From a virus, in IMG/VR virus record IMGVR_UViG_3300007735_000471, positions 1 to 21,578 of that record: a stretch of DNA of 21,578 nucleotides. One strand, written 5' to 3'. The notes below the pieces were generated by a model, which worked only from the letters and a program-made list of their open reading frames with translations, had not been told where the DNA came from and ran no database searches. Position 1 is the first letter of the stretch; each line of letters begins with the position of its first letter. Below are positions 13,169-19,588 of this stretch, in pieces. Position numbers and translations under genes: made by a program.

Positions 13169-14445
13169 GCCGACAGTTCCTTCATGATTGGCTTCCAATG
13201 GGCTTCATAGACGCGATCTGCGGAGTATTGGCTGGCGAACCCCACAGCGGCCTCATCCGCCCCTCTGGGGGCTTCGTAGGCCTCTCTCAGGGCATCCACG
13301 ATGGAAGGTACCTGAGGGGTGCAGAACCAGGCTCGCTGGGCGGCATCCCAGAACGGCTGGGTCTCCACCTTCCAACCCGACCCAACCAGCTCTGGCTGGG
13401 CGGTGTAATCGGAAACGATAACGCGAGTACCGCACGCCTGGGCTTCGACCACAGGAATCCCGAACCCTTCACCCATCGAGCAGGCAAGTAGTACGTCGGC
13501 AGCCGAATAGATCGCAGCCAACGCTCCCTGGGGGACGCTCATTCTGTAGGCGTACTGGTCGATGATCTTGTATTGGTGCGGTTCCAATCCGCAAGCCTCA
13601 ATGAGGTGCAGAAGGTTGATACCACCCATTGAACCCATTGACTCGGTGTGCAGATAGAGCATCGCGTCTGGTCGATGTTGAGCGAAGATGGCGAACGCAA
13701 GAATGTTCTCGGCGAACGATTTGCGGGACGGATTCACACCCTTGTTGGCTGAGTTCATCATGACGACGAATTTGTCGTCGGGGATTCCCATGATTTCCCG
13801 ACCGGTCATTTCTTTGGTGCCGTTGCTCCATGTCGGGGTTGGCTTGAATACCGATTCGATTCCGTGTGGCGCATACAGGCATTCCACGTCTTGCGCCTCA
13901 AACATTCGTTTCCCGAACTGTGACATCGCAATCGGTTTGACGTTGTTGCGTTGACAGAACTTGATGACTTCTGGTGGGCATGGTGCGTGATCGACAGGAA
14001 CCCATGATGCGATGTTCTTGATGTTGTCGATAGATGGCGACTTCAATACCCATACATCGAAGAGGGTCATGAGCAGGGAAGGGATGTTGCGGTTGCCGTT
14101 TGTCCAGTCCATGAAGTGCGCGGCGACGACATCATCCGAGTAGGCGGCCATGCCTCGCGGATACATCTTGATCCCGTTCCACATTGACGGCACGGCCTCG
14201 ATGCCGTACATGGCGTGGATCGCTACTTCGTGGCCTTCTTGGATGAGGCGCGGGACGAGTTGCGCCGTTTGGGTGCCGTAGCCGGTTGGGGCGAAGGGGG
14301 CGTTGGAGTAGAAGAGGATTCGTAGCGATTCCCCAGAGGTAGGTCGGCTTGCTCCGGCAAGTGCGCTACGCCCCGACGCAGCAGGATTTCCGCTTCCAGG
14401 TCGGGTAACTCGACCGGAGTGTTGTTGACGATTACGAGCATTCAC
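13147..14445 (-). CDS. GT4-type (GT-B) glycosyltransferase
   Basis: 432 codons from the GTG at 14445. The conserved body begins near residue 41 with LRILFYSNAPFAPTGYGTQT and ends with GEGFGIPVVEAQACG (325-339), where E326 and E334 form the E-x7-E motif of GT4 retaining transferases. The sugar donor is expected to be a nucleotide sugar; the acceptor is unknown. The first 40 residues are low-complexity and read like the shadow of the 72-aa ORF that shares this DNA in another frame. No ATG, GTG or TTG occurs in frame between the GTG at 14445 and the conserved core, so the true start is unsettled. Standing between capsid and connector genes, it fits phage enzymes that glycosylate the virion. It overlaps the GT2-like gene. 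Confidence 0.8.
   Translation of the reverse strand: MNARNRQQHSGRVTRPGSGNPAASGRSALAGASRPTSGESLRILFYSNAPFAPTGYGTQTAQLVPRLIQEGHEVAIHAMYGIEAVPSMWNGIKMYPRGMAAYSDDVVAAHFMDWTNGNRNIPSLLMTLFDVWVLKSPSIDNIKNIASWVPVDHAPCPPEVIKFCQRNNVKPIAMSQFGKRMFEAQDVECLYAPHGIESVFKPTPTWSNGTKEMTGREIMGIPDDKFVVMMNSANKGVNPSRKSFAENILAFAIFAQHRPDAMLYLHTESMGSMGGINLLHLIEACGLEPHQYKIIDQYAYRMSVPQGALAAIYSAADVLLACSMGEGFGIPVVEAQACGTRVIVSDYTAQPELVGSGWKVETQPFWDAAQRAWFCTPQVPSIVDALREAYEAPRGADEAAVGFASQYSADRVYEAHWKPIMKELSAWCRSSQ
14223..14441 (-). CDS. 72-aa protein nested with the glycosyltransferase start
   Basis: Starts at the ATG at 14441, with AAGGAG 9 bases upstream. The N-terminus MLVIVNNTPVELPDLEAEIL is a plausible small folded or helical unit. 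The second half is a Ser/Pro/Thr-rich, then Lys/Arg-rich, tail (ending SSRASSKKATK), like the disordered basic tails of small head-associated phage proteins. It lies right after the capsid gene and its hairpins. Its whole length overlaps the GT4 frame, which starts 4 bases earlier, so at least one of the two starts is not as drawn. I think both products are likely real. Confidence 0.55.
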   Translation of the reverse strand: MLVIVNNTPVELPDLEAEILLRRGVAHLPEQADLPLGNRYESSSTPTPPSPQPATAPKRRNSSRASSKKATK

Positions 14446-14484
14446 GCAGTCTCCTTCGCAGGTTGCAGGGCTGAAATGGATTGA

Positions 14485-14517
14485 GGGGCGGGTCGCCCTG
14501 CGTGTCCGACCCGCCCC
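14485..14517 (-). terminator. Strong hairpin after the capsid gene
   Basis: A perfect 11-bp inverted repeat (GGGGCGGGTCG / CGACCCGCCCC) with an 11-base loop, about 45 bases past the capsid stop. It has no U-tract on the minus strand, so it may be a partial terminator, a pause site or an mRNA-stabilising end that sets capsid mRNA above downstream genes. Confidence 0.55.
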
Positions 14518-14527
14518 CCAAACTTAC

Positions 14528-14545
14528 ACCCCCTCAATCGGGGGT
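14528..14545 (-). terminator. Second hairpin after the capsid gene
   Basis: A perfect 6-bp stem (ACCCCC / GGGGGT) with a 6-base loop, 17 bases after the capsid stop and just upstream of the stronger hairpin. It is followed by GTAAGTTT on the minus strand, a weak tail. The pair together suggest attenuation after the capsid gene. Confidence 0.4.
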
Positions 14546-14561
14546 TTCACTTGCTCTGGCC

Positions 14562-15740
14562 TTACGGCTGGAGCAGGTGCTTGATGTGGCTCGTCTGCGG
14601 CAGGTTGCCGTCCACGCGGAACTGTGCGCGGAAGGTGATGAGGCCCGCGTTGAACGCGTAGTCATCCGACCTGTCAAGGCGGAGTCCACCGACCGTGCGC
14701 ACGAAGTACGACGGGAGGTGTCCGACGATGACCGACTTGGTGCCGGTTGCGACGTCCACCATGTTCGGGTTCTCGTAGATGGGCTTGCCGAGCAGCATGT
14801 CGGGGCTGTCCATTGCGAGGGACGGCTGGAAGACGTAGTTTCCAGCGGTGTCCTTCAGCTTGCGAACTGCACCGATCGACTTGCCGTTCATCATCCAGCC
14901 GACGCCTGGGAGGTTGCGTGCTGCACCGTCCAAGGAGTAGAGCAGGTCGATGAGGTTGTCTGCGGTGAACGCGGTGGCCGTGCCTGCGGTGCCGCCAACG
15001 GACGAGGCCGTGACGATTCCGCGTGGCTCAACCGTGCCGGTGCCGACCGTGAGGGCCGAGCCGACTGCGAAGCCGAGTGCGTTTCCGACCTGATCCGCGA
15101 GGAAGCCGAGGAAGTCGACACCGGAGTCGGTGAGGAGTTCTTCGGAGACCTGGGTCAGGAAGGAGTACTTGTAGGCACCGAGCGTGACGAACGCGTTGAA
15201 TGCCGGATCGCTCTCGCCCATTGCGGCACCTTCAGCGTTGATCGTGCCAACCGAGTAGGTCGACAGCGACGGAATCTGGAGGTTCTCGCCACCTGCGGTG
15301 TTGAGGACGGTCGAGGTCTGGAGGACTGGGGCGACCAGACGGGCGCGCATGATGACCTGGTCGTAGAACGACGTCGGCACCGGCGAACCGGTGCTGGTCT
15401 TCAGCACGTCACGACGCTCGAACGAGTGGCTGCGCTTCTCGCCTGCGATGAGCGAGCGGAGGGCGGCAGCGTCGTCGGCGGCGGGAGCCTGGGCGACTGG
15501 GCGGGCCTGGTCTGCGATTTCGCGGGTTGCGGCGTCGAGACGCAGTTCACGGGCCTCATCCTCGCGGAGCTTGGCGATCGTGGCTGCACGCTCGTCGAGT
15601 TCCTTGGAGATGCGCTCGTAGGTCTGCGATTCCTCAGCGGTGAGGTCACGCTTCTCTGCGGCTGCTGCGTCGAGAATCGACTTCGCCTCGTTCCAGGCGC
15701 GGTTGCGAATCTCGACCTGGCGGTCGATGTATTCCTTCAT
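14562..15740 (-). CDS. Major capsid protein, HK97 fold
   Basis: A 392-residue protein. Residues 1-100 form a charged, helical scaffold-like delta domain (MKEYIDRQVEIRNRAWNEAK, with many Glu/Lys/Arg) that is normally removed by the prohead protease; cleavage would be near the start of the core at about residue 105-115. The core has features of the HK97 gp5 family: VPTSFYDQVIMRARLVAPVL (about 120-140), a beta-rich E-loop region, GVDFLGFLADQVGNALGFAV (spine-helix region) and LLGKPIYENPNM near the end. The start has an AAGGAA ribosome site. It follows the protease gene after about 126 bases and is followed by two hairpins. I did not identify a HK97-type cross-linking residue pair with confidence. 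Confidence 0.9.
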   Translation of the reverse strand: MKEYIDRQVEIRNRAWNEAKSILDAAAAEKRDLTAEESQTYERISKELDERAATIAKLREDEARELRLDAATREIADQARPVAQAPAADDAAALRSLIAGEKRSHSFERRDVLKTSTGSPVPTSFYDQVIMRARLVAPVLQTSTVLNTAGGENLQIPSLSTYSVGTINAEGAAMGESDPAFNAFVTLGAYKYSFLTQVSEELLTDSGVDFLGFLADQVGNALGFAVGSALTVGTGTVEPRGIVTASSVGGTAGTATAFTADNLIDLLYSLDGAARNLPGVGWMMNGKSIGAVRKLKDTAGNYVFQPSLAMDSPDMLLGKPIYENPNMVDVATGTKSVIVGHLPSYFVRTVGGLRLDRSDDYAFNAGLITFRAQFRVDGNLPQTSHIKHLLQP

Positions 15741-15805
15741 GATTGTTTCCTTCTCCCCGTAGGGATGATGTTGTTGATTGTGGGTACGCAGGAGATTCAG
15801 CCTGT

Positions 15806-15843
15806 CGCGGCTCCGCGATCAGCAACATCGAAGGCGGCTCCGC
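15806..15843. repeat. Duplicated 10-bp GC-rich repeat before the capsid gene
   Basis: GCGGCTCCGC occurs at 15807-15816 and again at 15834-15843 in the spacer between protease and capsid genes. Both copies can fold into small hairpins. No gene-sized frame with support lies in this spacer, and no convincing promoter was seen. Confidence 0.35.
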
Positions 15844-15866
15844 TCATCCGATGCAGTAACTAGAAG

Positions 15867-17804
15867 TTAGTGGATGTCTCGCAACAATTCAAGATGCTTG
15901 GCGAGGATGCCGATTCGAGCCGGTGCCGCTTCTGGCTGTGGCTCCAACTTAGCGACCGTTTCACGCAGCAGGTTCGCGTGATCTGGGCTGAGTGTCTGAC
16001 CTGCTTCGAGGTTGGTGATGGCGACGGCGAGCTGGTCGGCGTCAACACCGGTGCGCTGGGCGAGCGCATCAAAGGAGCGCACCGAGGCGGAGGTGGCGGT
16101 GTAGGCGGGGAAACCGGTCACGACCGACACCTCGAAGAGGCGAATCTGCTTGAGGGTGCGCTGTGTACCGTCTTCGCTCCACACGTCGCCACCAGACGGG
16201 ACGGTGAAACCGAACGACATCGAGTCCACATCCTTGCGTTGCATCAGCACCGACAGGTCACGACCGACGGTAGTGTCAGGTAGATCAGCATCAACGAGCA
16301 GACCTTTCGAGTCTTCCTGAAGGCGCAACGTCTTGGCACGGGTGGTGGCCAACAGCATTGACGAGTCATGGTTCATGTACATCCGAATGTTGTTTCGGGA
16401 CTTGAGCGACTTGGCGAATGCGCCAGGCATGATGCGCTCGATGAACGGCAATGGCTCCGAATCGGAGTTGAACACGGCGGCATATCCGGTGAATGACATA
16501 CCGTCACCCTTCGGCGCGGCCCGTAACTCGAACTCGTTGAACGTGACCCTGCGTGTCTCGACCTGTTCAGTCATGACATCAAGAGTACCCGAGTCATGTT
16601 CGCGTGTGCGATGGAACGCGAACGTGCGGTCAGCCTGCTCACGGTCACGCTTGATCTCGTCAGCCTTCTCAGCGAACCAGTTCATCGCCTGCTCAGGCTT
16701 CGTCGGGTCAATACCCCACAGATAGAACGCAACCGCACCAGCCCCAGGGAACTGCTCATTGTTCGGGTTACTGTTCCGAGGCACATCCAAGTCGACTAGA
16801 TGTCTGGCTCCCCAAGCGTTCGCACGAATGACCTTATCTTCCGTGATTCTTCCTTGAGCCATTTCACGGGCTTCACGCACAGTACGAGCCACAACGCCTG
16901 CACCTGCAAGGCTCTTCCCGTAATAATCCAACCCTTTTCGGGCGTTGGATTTGATGTATTCGGGGACATCCAGGTTCACCTGCCGTTCTTCGCGGCTCTG
17001 CGGAGCCTCAATGGTTTTCGGGTCGAGGGTCTTGATTCCGAGATCGGCGTAGGCGCGACGTGCAGCCTCATCGTTGTCAATGGCCAATGCGACTGGCTGT
17101 TCGGACAGAATCTCTTCAGCCTTTGCCTTCTTGTATTCGGGGGTCGGAATGCTCATGTCTTCGTTGAACTCGATGTCGTCGTAGAGGACGCCAGCGTCGG
17201 CAAGTTCAGCGACGGTGGATTCTTCCTCGTCTTCGCTTCGACCGGTGACGATGTAGATGTAGTAATCGGCATACAGACCGTTCACATAGTCGACGTTCTT
17301 TTGGATGCCACGTCCGCCCGCGATGAGCGTTCCGTCAATGTCAACGATGACGACTTCTTCTGCGTCTTCGGATCGTTGAGCGGTCGGTTCTGGAAGCGAA
17401 TCAATTTTTGTGAGTGTGGAGAACTTGTGTCCGACCAGAACTTCAGTTGGCTGCCAGCCACCCTCATACTGCTCATAGATGCGGATTAGCGCAGCGGGGT
17501 CTTCCTCGGTCGCTTCAATGCTGAACTTTGTTCCTGGTACCCCGAGCGTTCCTTGACGCATGACATGTTCGATACGGCCTCGAGCGGTGCCACCAGATGA
17601 ATCCCAGCGCACGAAATCGCCTTCACTGAGCTCATCTGGTGCGGCACGTTCCCCGCCTGGGGGCATGTCTTCGGCGATAGAGATGGCGACCATCTGGTCA
17701 ATGGCGGCCTGTTTCGTGGTGTGGCATCCCATGACTTCTCCGTCTTCTTTTTCGACAGCCCAGCCTGCACAGTCGGGATTGGAATTGGTGATGAAGTACG
17801 GCAT
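15867..17804 (-). CDS. Multidomain protein: Tudor-like + HAD phosphatase-like + helical domain + HK97 prohead protease
   Basis: A 645-residue protein, far longer than a lone prohead protease (about 200-250). Residues about 60-85 (EGDFVRWDSSGGTARGRIEH) look like an SH3/Tudor-type segment. Residues 150-260 carry all four HAD motifs: D155-I-D157-G-T, T187 in IVTGR, Lys at about 225-228, and D243-N-D245. Residues about 275-390 are a helical domain (N-L-D-V-P-E-Y, ARKGLDYYG, WGARHLVDLDVPR) of a type often joined to head-maturation proteases. From about residue 425 the protease domain follows, with H479 in MNHD and S528/S530 in DSMSFGF as likely catalytic residues, ending SVVTGFPAYTATSASVR. It should cut the capsid delta domain. 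It is coupled to the 92-aa gene (TGATG). Met411 could start a lone protease, but no ribosome site is seen there. Confidence 0.85.
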   Translation of the reverse strand: MPYFITNSNPDCAGWAVEKEDGEVMGCHTTKQAAIDQMVAISIAEDMPPGGERAAPDELSEGDFVRWDSSGGTARGRIEHVMRQGTLGVPGTKFSIEATEEDPAALIRIYEQYEGGWQPTEVLVGHKFSTLTKIDSLPEPTAQRSEDAEEVVIVDIDGTLIAGGRGIQKNVDYVNGLYADYYIYIVTGRSEDEEESTVAELADAGVLYDDIEFNEDMSIPTPEYKKAKAEEILSEQPVALAIDNDEAARRAYADLGIKTLDPKTIEAPQSREERQVNLDVPEYIKSNARKGLDYYGKSLAGAGVVARTVREAREMAQGRITEDKVIRANAWGARHLVDLDVPRNSNPNNEQFPGAGAVAFYLWGIDPTKPEQAMNWFAEKADEIKRDREQADRTFAFHRTREHDSGTLDVMTEQVETRRVTFNEFELRAAPKGDGMSFTGYAAVFNSDSEPLPFIERIMPGAFAKSLKSRNNIRMYMNHDSSMLLATTRAKTLRLQEDSKGLLVDADLPDTTVGRDLSVLMQRKDVDSMSFGFTVPSGGDVWSEDGTQRTLKQIRLFEVSVVTGFPAYTATSASVRSFDALAQRTGVDADQLAVAITNLEAGQTLSPDHANLLRETVAKLEPQPEAAPARIGILAKHLELLRDIH

Positions 17805-18082
17805 CAGACTGGCTCCGATAACCAGGAAATCTCGTGATTATTTTTTGTTCCCACGACATACAGCACATCTGCTGGTGAGACAGTCAATGACAAGGATTCC
17901 CCATGATTCAACACGTAGCCGTTGCCAACTGAAAGATCCGATCCGCCGATGTAGCAGATTGCGCTTGCATCATTGTTGCGAAGATAGAGGCGGTATGGGT
18001 TGCCACCATGAAACCCAACGAATGAGCCATCTAGTCTCGTGGCCACAGTACCGACCGCGACGATGCCGCTGTAGAACGCCAC
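17804..18082 (-). CDS. 92-aa beta-rich head-region protein
   Basis: Starts with GTG at 18082, whose G is shared with the portal stop (TAGTG), and stops within the start of the protease gene (TGATG). This tight coupling argues for a virion or assembly role in step with portal and protease. The predicted structure is mostly strand (starting MAFYSGIVAVGTVATRLDG, then YRLYLRNN, AICYIGG, NGYVLNHGESLSLTV, VLYVVGT), like a small jelly-roll or Ig-like domain. Similar proteins decorate or stabilise heads in several phages, but I do not recognise a named family. Confidence 0.65.
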   Translation of the reverse strand: MAFYSGIVAVGTVATRLDGSFVGFHGGNPYRLYLRNNDASAICYIGGSDLSVGNGYVLNHGESLSLTVSPADVLYVVGTKNNHEISWLSEPV

Positions 18083-19428
18083 TACTGCACCTCGTAGGCG
18101 GCTTGCGGGTCGGTTGGGTTGACGGTGGAGATTGGTTGCAACTGGGTGGATGGGAGACCTGTGTGGTCGATGGACGGCAACTCAAGCGCAGCCAGCACAC
18201 CAGCAGGATCAAAGCCTGCGAGGATAAGACGCTGAGCGATCAAACTCTTGCGGTCAAGCTCGGCGAGGTTGGCGGCGTTGATGTCAACGTTGGCGAGTGG
18301 TACACGGTACGAGTCACCGCCTTCGACTGGTGACATGTCTTCGATACGGTGAATGTCGTTGATGGAGAGGAATCCTGCTTGGATGCCGGTGGAGAACGCG
18401 GCGTAGCGGGACGCCTGATCGCCTCGAAGCAGGCCATCGACATTGAACTTCATGAAGGCACGGTTGTCAAGAATCTTTTGGTAGCCGTCCTCAATCTTGG
18501 CGATGTAGGGGCGGAGTGTGTGCTGAACGAAGTGGATGCCGTTCTGTTCGACTGAGGCATACGACATCGCACCTGGCGTGGTGACACCGAGCATCGAGGG
18601 TGGACAGCGGAAAGTTCGTGCGATCTCCTCAACTGCGAAGCGTCGTGATTCCAAGAACTGTGCCGAATCATTGTCGACAGTCGTCTTGGTGAATGTGGCT
18701 CCACCGAACAAGATGCCTGGGCGATGCGAACGGCGAAGACCCTTGTGGCCCTGCTCGAAACCGTCAACCAAATCTTTCGCCTGCTCACGAGTCAGATTTC
18801 CTGGGAACTGGATGATGCCCGATGCGCTTGAGCCTTGACCGAAGAAACGGGCCGCGAACTCCTCCAACGCTCGAGCCAACCCGAGGTTCTCTTTCACTAA
18901 GTCGATGCGGGAACGGCCACGCAATTCGCCAGGCATCCGCAACTCGGTGATGTGAATCATGTCCTCAGCGGGAATCACGTCACGATTCTCAAAGATGTAG
19001 ATCGGGCGACGGGTCACACGGTCACGGGAACATTCGACACGCTGAGGATTCAACACCACCAACCCAGCGATCCCAGCATCGTCACGCAGAATGCGGGTGA
19101 ACGAGTTACCGTCCAGAAGCAGAGAGACGAGAACCTGCTGAAAGTGTTCGGTGCGGGTCACACCTGACTCTGGGTAATCCAGCCACGATGGGCGCGGCCT
19201 GAACGGGCGACGCTCACCATCAACCCGAATGAACGTGTCAACAGGCAGAGTAGAAATGCTGTCAGCAATCAGACGGACACACGCATACACAGCTTCGATC
19301 TTGAGTGAATCGTTCTGTGTGATGACCGTGCCAGCATTCGTGGACACGGTGAACCCGTCGCCTGCGGCGAATAAGGATTGGAATGAGATGGCGCGACGAT
19401 CACCGCCAGGCAAGAGACGCGACAACAT
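18082..19428 (-). CDS. Portal protein, HK97 family
   Basis: A 448-residue protein with the HK97-type portal pattern: LKIEAVYACVRLIADSISTL (about 42-61), a hinge with LDYPESGVTRTEHFQQVLVS, VLNPQRV, and the clip/stem region FRCPPSMLGVTTPGAMSYAS (about 278-297) followed by EQNGIHFVQHTLRP. Such proteins form the dodecameric ring at one capsid vertex through which DNA is packaged and ejected. The gene starts by sharing a base with the stop of a 51-aa membrane protein (TAATG), and its own stop overlaps the next start (TAGTG). The C-terminal ~50 residues are a low-structure tail. No nuclease or MuF fusion is seen. Confidence 0.9.
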   Translation of the reverse strand: MLSRLLPGGDRRAISFQSLFAAGDGFTVSTNAGTVITQNDSLKIEAVYACVRLIADSISTLPVDTFIRVDGERRPFRPRPSWLDYPESGVTRTEHFQQVLVSLLLDGNSFTRILRDDAGIAGLVVLNPQRVECSRDRVTRRPIYIFENRDVIPAEDMIHITELRMPGELRGRSRIDLVKENLGLARALEEFAARFFGQGSSASGIIQFPGNLTREQAKDLVDGFEQGHKGLRRSHRPGILFGGATFTKTTVDNDSAQFLESRRFAVEEIARTFRCPPSMLGVTTPGAMSYASVEQNGIHFVQHTLRPYIAKIEDGYQKILDNRAFMKFNVDGLLRGDQASRYAAFSTGIQAGFLSINDIHRIEDMSPVEGGDSYRVPLANVDINAANLAELDRKSLIAQRLILAGFDPAGVLAALELPSIDHTGLPSTQLQPISTVNPTDPQAAYEVQ

Positions 19429-19583
19429 TAGTTCTTCTTCTTCCTCTCACCACGCTCTGCTGCGAACACCAACATCAGCACCATAAGACCTGAACAAATC
19501 AGGCCGACTGGAACCGAGATCAAGAATACCCCAACCGCAATCAGGATGAGGGCGAACAATTCCAGCAGAAGCATCATAAGCAT
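19428..19583 (-). CDS. 51-aa two-helix membrane protein between terL and portal
   Basis: A 51-codon frame starts at the ATG at 19583 (AGGAAGG immediately upstream; ATGs at 19577 and 19574 are alternatives) and ends with TAA, whose last base starts the portal ATG. The product begins MLMMLLLELFALILIAVGVF. It has two hydrophobic stretches (about 3-25 and 26-44) and a charged RGERKKKN tail. It fills the only gap between terL and portal, with coupled start and stop, so I regard it as real. Small membrane proteins occur at this spot in other actinophages. A role in membrane docking of packaging, or one unrelated to it, cannot be told from sequence. Confidence 0.65.
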   Translation of the reverse strand: MLMMLLLELFALILIAVGVFLISVPVGLICSGLMVLMLVFAAERGERKKKN

Positions 19584-19588
19584 CCTTC

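Noticed and set aside
14481-15863. 460-codon plus-strand open frame opposite the capsid gene
   Set aside because: Antisense shadow of the HK97 capsid gene. It crosses the hairpin region and has a Val/Gly/Arg-biased, unstructured look.
16574-16574. Internal start at Met411 giving a stand-alone prohead protease
   Set aside because: The sequence after it resembles a normal protease N-terminus, but I see no ribosome site before it, so I did not annotate a second gene.
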